Assembly: GCA_947581885.1 (NCBI GenBank)
Contig: CANPWF010000127.1
Coordinates: 1 to 5,219, forward strand
Direction of reading: 5' to 3'
Origin: an uncultured Clostridia bacterium
GTDB lineage: Bacteria; Bacillota; Clostridia; Christensenellales; Borkfalkiaceae
Length of the DNA stretch: 5,219 bases
Shown: piece by piece, positions 1-5,219 of the stretch
Position numbering within the stretch: position 1 is the stretch's first letter
How the letters are laid out: each line of letters opens with the position of its first letter
Notes under the pieces: generated by a model
Seen by the model: the letters and a program-made list of their open reading frames with translations, nothing else
The model's database searches: none
Told to the model about the DNA's origin: nothing
Position numbers and translations under genes: made by a program

Positions 1-1
1 G

Positions 2-577
2 GTGCTCATCCCCCGCCCCGAGACCGAGCTCGTCGCACGGCACGCGCTCGCCGCTCTCAGAGAGGGGGGGAACACCATGCTCGATCTTTGCACGGGCAGC
101 GGGGTCGTCGCGATCGTCTGCGCCTGCGAGACGGCAAAGGATCGGAGCGTCGCCGTGACGGCTTCGGATATCTCCGCGGACGCGCTCGCCGTCGCCCGCG
201 AAAACGCCCGTTTGAACAAGGCGAACGTCACCTTCGTGGAGAGCGACCTCTTCGACAACGTGCGGGGGAGGTTCGACGTGATCACCGCCAACCCGCCCTA
301 TATTCCCTCGGCGGAAATTCAGACGCTCGCGCGGGAAGTGCGCGACCACGAGCCCCGCATCGCCCTCGACGGCGGCGCGGACGGGCTGGAATTTTACAGG
401 CGCATCGCCGCGAAAGTCAGCCGCCATATCGCCCGCGGGGGGCTTCTCATCATGGAGTGCGGCGAAAATCAGGCGCAAGCCATCGTCAAACTCTTCAAGG
501 CCGCCACACGGTGCGAATACGTGATGGTCGTCAAGGACTTCGCGGGGATCGACCGCGTCGTAAAGATCGGTTTTTGA
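2..577 (+). CDS. prmC: Peptide chain release factor N(5)-glutamine methyltransferase PrmC, 5'-truncated
   Basis: This is the C-terminal catalytic part of PrmC (HemK), the cytoplasmic SAM-dependent enzyme that methylates the glutamine of the GGQ motif in release factors RF1 and RF2 and so raises their peptide-release activity. The visible 191 residues open with VLIPRPETE, a hallmark of the family just before the Rossmann fold. SAM-binding motif I follows as LDLCTGSG (residues 27-34 of the fragment), then the catalytic NPPY motif (N97-Y100), which binds the substrate glutamine, and the typical C-terminal DFAGIDRVV. The GTG at base 2 is an internal valine, not a start: compared with E. coli PrmC (about 277 residues) some 85-90 N-terminal residues lie upstream of the window. 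The stop TGA is one base before the prfA start, so the modifier and its substrate are probably co-expressed. The order prmC then prfA is the one I associate with Clostridia; Bacillus has prfA first. Other N5-glutamine methyltransferases share NPPY, but the neighbour makes PrmC the clear choice. Confidence 0.95.
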   Translation: MLIPRPETELVARHALAALREGGNTMLDLCTGSGVVAIVCACETAKDRSVAVTASDISADALAVARENARLNKANVTFVESDLFDNVRGRFDVITANPPYIPSAEIQTLAREVRDHEPRIALDGGADGLEFYRRIAAKVSRHIARGGLLIMECGENQAQAIVKLFKAATRCEYVMVVKDFAGIDRVVKIGF

Positions 578-578
578 G

Positions 579-1649
579 ATGACGGACCGCTTGCAGGACA
601 TCGCCAAACGGTACGACGAACTCGGGGAACTTCTCTCCGCGCCAGACGCGCATGCCGACATCAAGGAGTACGCCCGCCTCTCCAAGGAACGGGCGGATCT
701 CGAAGAGGTCGTCTCCGTTTTCCGCGCCTATCAGAAGAAGGAAGAGGAGATGAATGCCGACTTCGCCGAGGCGGAAGGGGAGACGGGGGAGATGAAAGAG
801 CTCCTTTTGGACGGTGCCTACGCCTGCAAAGCGGAGCTCGAAGCCCTCTCCGAGCAGATCAAGCTCCTTCTCCTTCCCAAGGATAAAAACGACGAACGGA
901 ACTGCACGCTCGAGATCCGCGCGGGCGCGGGCGGGGAAGAGGCCGCCCTCTTCGCCTACGAACTCTACCGCATGTATCAGGGCTTCTGCGATCGGAAAAA
1001 ATTGGGTTGGGAGCCCGTCTCCCTCGCCGAGACCGAACTCGGCGGCATGAAGGAGGCGATCGTGCTCGTCACGGGCAAGAACGCCTACAAACGGTTGAAA
1101 TACGAGAGCGGCGTGCACCGCGTCCAGCGCGTCCCCGAAACGGAATCGCAGGGGCGCATCCATACGTCCACATGCACTGTCGCCGTCCTTCCCGAGGCGG
1201 AGGACGTGGAAGTCGAGATCAAAGACGAGGACATCCGCGTCGATCTCTTCCGAAGTTCGGGTGCGGGCGGGCAGAAGGTCAACAAGACGGAGACCGCCAT
1301 CCGCATCACCCATTTCCCCACGGGCATCGTCGTCACCTGTCAGGACGAGAGGAGCCAATTGAAGAACAAGGAGAAGGCGTTCAAGGTGCTCCGCTCCCGC
1401 CTGTACGACTATTACAGCGGCAAGGCGACGGGGGAGGAGGCGGCGAACAGAAAGAGCCTCGTCGGCACGGGGGATCGGAGCGAACGCATCCGCACCTACA
1501 ACTTCCCCCAAAGCCGCATCACCGATCACAGGATCGGGCTTTCCCTTCATAATATGGAGGAATTTTTATCGGGCGATCTCGACGAGATGATCGACGCGCT
1601 CGCCCGCGCCGAGACGGAGAAAAAACTTCTCTCTTCGGAAAAAATTTGA
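579..1649 (+). CDS. prfA: Peptide chain release factor 1 (RF1)
   Basis: RF1 recognises UAA and UAG stop codons in the ribosomal A site and triggers hydrolysis of peptidyl-tRNA. The 356-residue length is the family norm. The codon-recognition tripeptide is of the RF1 PxT type, P186-E187-T188, in RVPETESQGRIHTS; RF2 would have SPF. The universal GGQ loop is G230-G231-Q232 in SSGAGGQKVNK, and Q232 is the expected target of PrmC encoded just upstream. The charged N-terminal part (about residues 1-100, with a Glu/Lys-rich stretch near 50-75) fits the helical domain 1, and the C-terminal DRSERIRTYNFPQ (NFPQ at 308-311) is also standard. The ATG follows the prmC stop after a single base (TGA-G-ATG) and has no strong Shine-Dalgarno sequence, so translational coupling to prmC is likely. 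The gene's own stop is TGA, which RF1 does not read, so it cannot be autoregulated by slow termination at its own stop. No lesion is seen. Confidence 0.98.
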   Translation: MTDRLQDIAKRYDELGELLSAPDAHADIKEYARLSKERADLEEVVSVFRAYQKKEEEMNADFAEAEGETGEMKELLLDGAYACKAELEALSEQIKLLLLPKDKNDERNCTLEIRAGAGGEEAALFAYELYRMYQGFCDRKKLGWEPVSLAETELGGMKEAIVLVTGKNAYKRLKYESGVHRVQRVPETESQGRIHTSTCTVAVLPEAEDVEVEIKDEDIRVDLFRSSGAGGQKVNKTETAIRITHFPTGIVVTCQDERSQLKNKEKAFKVLRSRLYDYYSGKATGEEAANRKSLVGTGDRSERIRTYNFPQSRITDHRIGLSLHNMEEFLSGDLDEMIDALARAETEKKLLSSEKI

Positions 1650-1653
1650 CCCC

Positions 1654-2892
1654 ATGTCCCCATTTTCGAGAAAATATATGGAAAAATTCGGCACAACGGA
1701 ATTGCTCGCGAAACGCATTCGCACGCTGAGCCCTTCGCAGACGCTTGCCATCAGCGCACGCGCCAAGGCGATGAAGGCGGCGGGCGAGAACGTCATCTCG
1801 TTCGGTGTCGGCGAGCCGGATTTTTCTACGCCCGAACATATCTCGGCGGCGGCGATCGACGCGATCGGAAAGGGCTACACGAAGTACACGCCCTCCGCGG
1901 GGATCTTGGAGCTCCGCCGCGCCATTTGCAGCAAGTTCCGCCGCGACAATCAGCTTGAATACGAACCGTCGCAGATCGTCGTCTCCAACGGCGCGAAGCA
2001 TTCCATCTTCAACGTCATCTTCGCCTTGGTGGACGAGGGGGACGAAGTCATTCTCCCCGCGCCCTATTGGCTCACCTATCCCGAGATCGTTAAGGCGTGC
2101 GGCGGCGTGCCCGTCTGCATTCCCACGAGCAAGAAAACGGGCTTCAAGCTGACCCCTTCGGAGCTCGAAAACGCCATCACCCCCCGCACCAAACTCTTCA
2201 TTTTCAACTCCCCCAACAACCCGACGGGGGCGGTGTATTCCGAAGAGGAAGTCCGCGCCCTCGAAGAGGTGTGCGAGAGAAAGGGCATTTGGACGCTCTC
2301 GGACGAGATCTACGAAAAACTCGTTTACGGCAATATCAAGCCCTTCTCGTTTGCCGCCTGCTCCCCTTGGGCGAAGGAACACACCGTCACGGTGAACGGC
2401 GTTTCCAAGACGTACGCCATGACGGGTTGGCGGGTGGGATACCTCGCCGCGCCCCATGAAGTTGCGAAGGCGATCGACTCCTTCCAGAGCCATGCGACGA
2501 GCAACCCCAATTCCATTGCCCAATATGCCGCCCTCAAAGCCCTGTCCTCCTCGGAGGCGGCGGTCGAGGAGATGGTCGCGCGGTTCGCCCGCCGAAGGCT
2601 CGCGATGATCGAGCGCATCTCCGAGATGCAGGGCGCGTACTGCATCATTCCCGACGGCGCGTTCTACTGTATGCTCGTCGTGAGCGACAGCTACGGGAAG
2701 AAGTTCGGCAGCAAAAAAATCACCGATTCGGTGAGTTTTTCCGAAGCCCTTCTCGACGCGGCGAAGGTCGCCGTCGTCCCCGGGAAGCCCTTCGGGGCGG
2801 ACGATTGCGTGCGCCTTTCCTACGCCCTCTCGATGGAAGATATCCTCGAAGGGTTGGAGCGCATCGATGCATTCTTGCAGAGCCTGCAATAG
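1654..2892 (+). CDS. Pyridoxal-phosphate class I aminotransferase, aspartate aminotransferase type
   Basis: A cytoplasmic fold-type I PLP enzyme, most like the bacterial class Ib aspartate aminotransferases (Bacillus AspB, Thermus AspC), which exchange the amino group between aspartate and 2-oxoglutarate. Visible family residues, in order: SPSQT (26-30) and GEPDF (53-57) at the substrate entrance, K115 in NGAKHSIFN, W139 in APYWLTYPE, SPNNPTG (186-192), D217 and Y220 in SDEIYEKLVY, the Schiff-base lysine K252 in SKTYAMTGWRVGY, and R387 in CVRLSYA, expected to bind the alpha-carboxylate. Retention of the S/T and K115 positions that read acidic side chains in Thermus favours aspartate; prephenate or another amino donor remains possible, so no symbol is given. 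The 412 residues are slightly long for the family because of an N-terminal extension. ATG 1654 lies 4 bases after the prfA stop; an in-frame ATG at 1678 (residue 9) is an equally reasonable start, since neither has a strong ribosome binding site. The gene probably ends the prmC-prfA transcript. Confidence 0.9.
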   Translation: MSPFSRKYMEKFGTTELLAKRIRTLSPSQTLAISARAKAMKAAGENVISFGVGEPDFSTPEHISAAAIDAIGKGYTKYTPSAGILELRRAICSKFRRDNQLEYEPSQIVVSNGAKHSIFNVIFALVDEGDEVILPAPYWLTYPEIVKACGGVPVCIPTSKKTGFKLTPSELENAITPRTKLFIFNSPNNPTGAVYSEEEVRALEEVCERKGIWTLSDEIYEKLVYGNIKPFSFAACSPWAKEHTVTVNGVSKTYAMTGWRVGYLAAPHEVAKAIDSFQSHATSNPNSIAQYAALKALSSSEAAVEEMVARFARRRLAMIERISEMQGAYCIIPDGAFYCMLVVSDSYGKKFGSKKITDSVSFSEALLDAAKVAVVPGKPFGADDCVRLSYALSMEDILEGLERIDAFLQSLQ

Positions 2893-2903
2893 GGGCAGGG
2901 AAA

Positions 2904-2947
2904 TCGCGGGACATTCCGATAAATTTTCAGGATCCCGTGAATATTTT
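2904..2947 (+). terminator. Possible weak rho-independent terminator after the aminotransferase gene
   Basis: Twelve bases after the aminotransferase stop, TCGCGGGA (2904-2911) can pair with TCCCGTGA (2933-2940) through 8 pairs including one G-U. The T-rich run ATATTTTT (2941-2948) follows at once. The loop is large (21 bases), although a few inner pairs (TCC 2915-2917 with GGA 2930-2932) could shorten it. Its place between a gene end and a good promoter supports termination, but the large loop makes it a weak candidate. Confidence 0.45.
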
Positions 2948-2958
2948 TCGCAAAACCC

Positions 2959-2987
2959 TTGAAAAAAAGAGAGAAATTTGATAGAAT
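2959..2987 (+). promoter_or_regulatory. Near-consensus sigma-A/sigma-70 promoter, extended -10
   Basis: A -35 box TTGAAA (2959-2964; 5 of 6 consensus bases) and a -10 box TAGAAT (2982-2987; 5 of 6) are separated by exactly 17 bases. TG at 2979-2980 adds an extended -10 element. The spacer and flanks are A/T-rich, in contrast to the G+C-rich genes. Transcription would start near 2993-2995, giving a leader of about 28 bases before the P-loop gene. It is the best promoter in the window and probably also drives thrC. Confidence 0.85.
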
Positions 2988-3010
2988 AAAGATAAGCCGA
3001 AACAGGCGAC

Positions 3011-3016
3011 AGGAGG
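3011..3016 (+). promoter_or_regulatory. Consensus Shine-Dalgarno site for the P-loop gene
   Basis: AGGAGG lies 6 bases before ATG 3023 and fixes that start. It is the only full-consensus ribosome binding site in the window; the other genes have weak or coupled initiation, so this small protein is probably translated efficiently. Confidence 0.9.
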
Positions 3017-3022
3017 GAGTTC

Positions 3023-3430
3023 ATGCTCAAAATCATTTGCGGACCCAAGGGCAGCGGCAAGACGAAGAGGATCATCGAGGCGGCAAACGACGCGGTGGCG
3101 ACCGCTAAGGGGCATCTCATCTTTATCACCGATACCAAGCGGTACATGTACGATCTCAAACGGGAGATCCGCTTTATCGACGCGAGCGATTACAGCATCG
3201 CGGGCGAGGATGCGCTGTGCGGCTTCATCAAGGGCGCGATCGCGGGGAATTACGACAATGAGTTCGTGTATGTGGACGGCGCCGCCCGCATCGCGGGGAA
3301 AGATCTCAACGATATGGCGCAGTTCTTCTACATGCTCGAAAAGGTCGCTCGGATGCGCGCACTCTCGCTGTATGTGACTTGCAGCTGTGCGGAAGAGGAA
3401 CTTCCCGAATACCTGCGCAATTACCTGTAA
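3023..3430 (+). CDS. Small P-loop ATP-binding protein of unknown function (PilT-like label in Clostridia)
   Basis: A 135-residue soluble protein with no signal peptide or membrane segment. A Walker A motif opens it (GPKGSGKT, residues 7-14), a beta strand follows (HLIFITD, 31-37), and a Walker B-like strand ending in Asp is FVYVDG (81-86, D85). A later strand, LSLYVTCS (114-121), sits where P-loop ATPases carry a sensor residue, and the chain ends EEELPEYLRNYL. The segment YDLKREIRFIDASDYSI...GNYD resembles a small conserved clostridial family that databases often call 'twitching motility protein PilT' or 'ATP-binding protein'. At 135 residues it cannot be a full PilT retraction ATPase (about 340 residues or more), and no Asp box, His box or pilus genes are seen, so that name should not be trusted. 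ATP or GTP binding is inferred from motifs; role and partners are unknown. It has its own strong promoter and ribosome binding site, ends in tandem stops (TAATAA, 3428-3433), and precedes thrC by 58 bases, so the two are probably co-transcribed. Confidence 0.85.
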   Translation: MLKIICGPKGSGKTKRIIEAANDAVATAKGHLIFITDTKRYMYDLKREIRFIDASDYSIAGEDALCGFIKGAIAGNYDNEFVYVDGAARIAGKDLNDMAQFFYMLEKVARMRALSLYVTCSCAEEELPEYLRNYL

Positions 3431-3450
3431 TAAGCCGAAACAAATTTTCC

Positions 3451-3472
3451 GCGCACCCCGAGAGGGGTGCGT
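3451..3472 (+). promoter_or_regulatory. Strong GNRA-capped hairpin in the thrC leader
   Basis: GCGCACCCC (3451-3459) pairs with GGGGTGCGT (3464-3472) across a GAGA loop (3460-3463), giving eight Watson-Crick pairs and one terminal G-U. The loop is of the stable GNRA class. The next bases are ATTGCGGTGAAA, with no U-run, so it does not look like an intrinsic terminator on this strand; nor does a T-run follow on the opposite strand. It ends 5 bases before the likely thrC Shine-Dalgarno sequence (GGTGA, 3478-3482). It could separate expression of the P-loop gene from thrC by protecting or exposing the message, or act as part of an attenuator. I see no T-box signature (specifier stem or TGGNACCGCG). 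Confidence 0.75.
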
Positions 3473-3488
3473 ATTGCGGTGAAATGCT

Positions 3489-4979
3489 ATGAAACTGATC
3501 GGAACAAGAGGGGAACAGGCCGTCTCGGCGGAAGAGGCAGTCGTTCGGGGCATCGCCGAGAACGGCGGGCTGTACGTCCCCGAGAGCTTTCCCGTGCTCT
3601 CGGCGGACGAGTTTTCCGCACTGCTCCCGATGGATTATCCCGAACGCGTCGCTTGCATTCTCGGGAAATTCTTCGAGAACTTCGGAAGGGAAGAACTGCT
3701 CGGAGCTCTCCGCGAGGCGTACGGGAGATTCGAAGAGGACGACCCCGCCCCCCTCGTCCGCATGGACAACGGCACCTATCTTTTGGAGCTCTTCCACGGT
3801 CCCACCTGTGCGTTTAAGGACATGGCACTCACCGTCCTTCCCTATCTCCTCAAAAAGAGCGCGGAGGTTTTGGGCATCAAGGAGACCTTTCTCGTCCTCG
3901 CCGCTACGAGCGGGGATACGGGCAAAGCCGCGCTCGAAGGGTTCAAAAATTCCGAGGGCGTGAAGGTGATGGTGTTCTACCCCGAAGAGGGCGTATCCAA
4001 GATGCAGAAATTGCAGATGGGCACGACGGAGGGGGAGAACGTCAACGTCGTCGCCGTCCGCGGCAACTTCGACGATTGCCAACGCGGCGTGAAGAAGATC
4101 TTCGCCTCCGCCGAAACGAGGGAAAAACTCCTGCAAAAGGGGGTTCGGCTGTGTTCGGCGAACTCCATCAACTTCGGGAGATTGGTGCCGCAGATCGCCT
4201 ACTATTTCTCCGCCTATTGCGACCTTGTGACTTCCGCCCAGATCCAAATGGGCGACAAGGTGGATTTCGCCGTGCCGACGGGCAACTTCGGCAACATCCT
4301 CGCGGCGTACTATGCGATGCGCATGGGGCTTCCCGTCGGAAAACTTCTCTGCGCTTCCAACCGCAACAACGTCCTCACCGACTTCTTCCGTAGCGGCGTA
4401 TACGACGCGAAACGCCCGCTTTACCGCTCGATGTCCCCCTCGATGGATATCCTCGTCTCTTCCAATCTCGAACGGCTGCTTTTCGAAATCACGGGAAGAG
4501 ACTGCGCTCTCACCGCCGAGCGGATGCGGTCGCTCCAAAAGACGGGGAAATATTCCGTAACCGAAAAGGAGCAAAATGCCCTTCGCGAGCTGTTCTTTGC
4601 CGACTTTGCGACCGAGGACGACACGGTGGAGTGCATCTACGACTTCTTCGAGGACTACGGCTACCCGATGGATACGCATACGGGGGTTGCGATGTGCGTC
4701 GCGGAACGGTATTTGGAAACGCTCGAAAAGGACCCTAAGGCGGAAAAGCATCCCATGGTCGTCGTCTCGACGGCGAGCCCGTACAAGTTCCCGCAGGACG
4801 TTCTCTATGCCCTCACGGGGAACGACGTGAAGGATAGCTTCAAGGGTGTGAAGCGCATTCACCTCCTCACCGCGATGAAGGTGCCCGAGAGCTTGAAGGC
4901 GATCCGCTACAAGCCCATCCTGTTCAAGACGACCGTCTCGCCCGACAAGATGCTCGACGAAGTTCTCAAATTCGCCTGA
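3489..4979 (+). CDS. thrC: Threonine synthase
   Basis: ThrC converts O-phospho-L-homoserine to L-threonine and phosphate, the last step of threonine synthesis from aspartate, in the cytoplasm with PLP. The order of elements is standard: an N-terminal GTRGEQAVSAEEAVVRGIAENGGLYVPE; the Schiff-base lysine K110 in FHGPTCAFKDMAL; SATSGDTG-type residues (TSGDTG, 140-145); SANSINFGRLVPQ, typical of the family; and the PLP-phosphate loop PTGNFGN (263-269), followed by CASNRNNVLTDFF. At 496 residues it belongs with the longer E. coli/yeast-like threonine synthases and matches the size I know from Clostridia, not the roughly 350-residue Bacillus form. Start choice: ATG 3489 gives the usual MKLIGTRG beginning, with GGTGA 6 bases upstream as a modest ribosome binding site. 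No own promoter is visible, so it is likely transcribed with the P-loop gene. A terminator lies 91 bases after its stop. No missing active-site residue or frameshift is seen. Confidence 0.97.
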   Translation: MKLIGTRGEQAVSAEEAVVRGIAENGGLYVPESFPVLSADEFSALLPMDYPERVACILGKFFENFGREELLGALREAYGRFEEDDPAPLVRMDNGTYLLELFHGPTCAFKDMALTVLPYLLKKSAEVLGIKETFLVLAATSGDTGKAALEGFKNSEGVKVMVFYPEEGVSKMQKLQMGTTEGENVNVVAVRGNFDDCQRGVKKIFASAETREKLLQKGVRLCSANSINFGRLVPQIAYYFSAYCDLVTSAQIQMGDKVDFAVPTGNFGNILAAYYAMRMGLPVGKLLCASNRNNVLTDFFRSGVYDAKRPLYRSMSPSMDILVSSNLERLLFEITGRDCALTAERMRSLQKTGKYSVTEKEQNALRELFFADFATEDDTVECIYDFFEDYGYPMDTHTGVAMCVAERYLETLEKDPKAEKHPMVVVSTASPYKFPQDVLYALTGNDVKDSFKGVKRIHLLTAMKVPESLKAIRYKPILFKTTVSPDKMLDEVLKFA

Positions 4980-4985
4980 TTTTTG

Positions 4986-5050
4986 CTCGCATTCGCATGG
5001 CAACCCGATCGATACTCGCATTCGCATAATAATTTGCTTGCAATTGCCAT
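4986..5050. repeat. Paired TCGCAT hexamer repeats downstream of thrC
   Basis: The 13-base word CTCGCATTCGCAT occurs at 4986-4998 and 5015-5027, exactly 29 bases apart; each copy is C plus a doubled TCGCAT hexamer. A third, degenerate copy, TTGCTTGCAATTGCCAT (5034-5050), resembles the first copy with its two preceding Ts (4983-4998). ATGGCAA (4997-5003) and TTGCCAT (5044-5050) form a 7-base inverted repeat around the second copy, so the transcript could fold here. The stretch lies between the thrC stop and its terminator. Confidence 0.6.
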
Positions 5051-5070
5051 AGTATTTCTTCAACTCTTTC

Positions 5071-5094
5071 CCCCGCTCCGCGGGGTTTTTGTTT
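5071..5094 (+). terminator. Rho-independent terminator of the thrC unit
   Basis: CCCCGC (5071-5076) pairs with GCGGGG (5080-5085) around a 3-base loop, followed directly by TTTTTGTTT (5086-5094). A compact G+C stem plus a U-rich run, 91 bases after the thrC stop, is a standard intrinsic terminator on the + strand. The opposite strand lacks a matching T-run. Confidence 0.88.
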
Positions 5095-5219
5095 GCGGTT
5101 CTGTGCAATAGCCGCCCCTCGCTCCCCCTTTGGGGTGCCTGCGTTTCTGCATTTTTCTCGCTTCCCCCTTTGGGGGAAGTGCCCCGCAGGGACGAAAGGG
5201 GTTGGAACGCTCGACACCC
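5095..5219. other. Non-coding tail after the thrC terminator
   Basis: Apart from the repeat and hairpin structures at 5118-5201, nothing gene-like is visible in these last 125 bases: no convincing start with a ribosome binding site, no recognised protein family on either strand, and no tRNA-like or rRNA-like sequence. It is read as intergenic sequence leading to a gene beyond the window. Confidence 0.6.
5118..5183. repeat. Two related C/G hairpin repeats, probably part of a dispersed intergenic element
   Basis: The segments 5118-5139 and 5157-5183 share the plan CTCGCT(T)CCCCCTTTGGGG(GAAG)TGCC and lie 39 bases apart. The second copy has one extra T and four extra bases (GAAG) that extend its arms. 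In it, CTTCCCCC (5161-5168) pairs perfectly with GGGGGAAG (5172-5179) around a TTT loop; the first copy forms only a 4-pair CCCC/GGGG stem. The bases after the second hairpin hold another small imperfect stem (CCC 5183-5185 with GGG 5189-5191) and AAAGGGG (5195-5201), which could pair instead with CCCCTTT of either hairpin. Neither hairpin has a T-run after it, so they are not simple terminators. The pattern resembles palindromic intergenic repeats common in gut Clostridia genomes; this is recognition from memory, not a search. The element may continue past the window end. Confidence 0.65.

Larger units (their letters stand above)
2992..3442 (+). repeat. 13-base direct repeat bracketing the P-loop gene (2992-3004 and 3430-3442)
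   Basis: ATAAGCCGAAACA occurs exactly twice, at 2992-3004 (the expected 5' end of the transcript) and at 3430-3442 (starting on the last base of the P-loop stop codon). The copies are 438 bases apart and enclose the coding region. Flanking bases differ at once on both sides. This may be chance, a trace of insertion or duplication, or a shared RNA or protein target. Confidence 0.6.

Noticed and set aside
531..1550. A 339-codon minus-strand frame opposite prfA
   Set aside because: It mirrors the conserved RF1 coding sequence; the protein is repetitive in Leu/Asp/Gly/Arg with no motif and no ribosome binding site.
1646..1675. Possible promoter TTGACC, 18 bases, GAAAAT at the prfA/aminotransferase junction
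   Set aside because: Only 4 of 6 bases fit the -10 box, and transcription would start after both ATG candidates, requiring a TTG start. The 4-base gap to prfA better fits a shared transcript.
1519..3159. A 546-codon open frame on the minus strand
   Set aside because: It lies opposite the prfA end and the whole aminotransferase gene, both with clear family motifs. It has low-complexity Arg/Gly/Ala-rich composition, no recognisable motif, and spans the A/T-rich promoter region. Long antisense frames are expected in G+C-rich genes.
3023..3430. PilT twitching-motility ATPase
   Set aside because: The protein is only 135 residues, has no Asp or His box of secretion ATPases, and no pilus gene is nearby. 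Only the P-loop is supported.
5025..5030. CATAAT as a -10 box for a gene beyond the window
   Set aside because: No -35 element lies at 16-18 bases upstream, and a strong terminator follows 41 bases later.
3306..5108. A 600-codon open frame on the minus strand
   Set aside because: It is antisense to thrC throughout, runs through the thrC leader hairpin and the + strand terminator, and has no family resemblance. It is a codon-bias shadow.
5118..5183. CRISPR-like repeats
   Set aside because: Only two unequal copies with a 17-base gap, palindromic around a TTT loop and without further units; this fits an intergenic hairpin repeat and not an array.
4966..5217. An 83-codon minus-strand frame in the tail region
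   Set aside because: It overlaps the terminator and hairpin repeats, has no clear ribosome binding site and a composition dictated by the repeats.

Overview
The window is an ordinary-looking stretch of bacterial chromosome with all genes on the + strand. It is G+C-rich and densely packed. It carries four readable protein families and one small protein of unknown role: a 5'-truncated prmC (release-factor glutamine methyltransferase), prfA (release factor 1), a class I aspartate-type aminotransferase, a 135-residue P-loop protein, and thrC (threonine synthase). The order prmC-prfA, the long (496-residue) ThrC and the small P-loop family (often labelled PilT-like in Clostridia) together suggest an uncultured high-G+C member of the Clostridia (Bacillota). 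That placement is an inference from gene order and protein resemblance, not a measured phylogeny.

Layout: bases 2-2892 form a tight run, prmC > prfA > aminotransferase, with gaps of 1 and 4 bases, which suggests one transcript and translational coupling. Bases 2893-3022 are a control region with a possible weak terminator (2904-2947), then a near-consensus promoter (TTGAAA, 17-base spacer, extended TAGAAT) and a perfect AGGAGG ribosome binding site for the P-loop gene (3023-3430). A stable GAGA-capped hairpin lies at 3451-3472, directly before the ribosome binding site of thrC (3489-4979). No separate thrC promoter is visible, so thrC is probably read from the promoter at 2959-2987. A rho-independent terminator (5071-5094) closes the unit. 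The non-coding tail (4980-5219) also holds doubled TCGCAT hexamers and, past the terminator, two related C/G-rich hairpin repeats that look like part of a dispersed intergenic repeat running off the window.

Functionally, PrmC methylates the GGQ glutamine of RF1, encoded next door. The aminotransferase (which would make aspartate) and ThrC (the last step of aspartate-to-threonine synthesis) belong to the same amino-acid family but lie in different transcription units. I see no evidence of a phage, defence, CRISPR or mobile-element system. The items most worth a second look are the independently promoted P-loop protein, the thrC leader hairpin and the repeat-rich tail.
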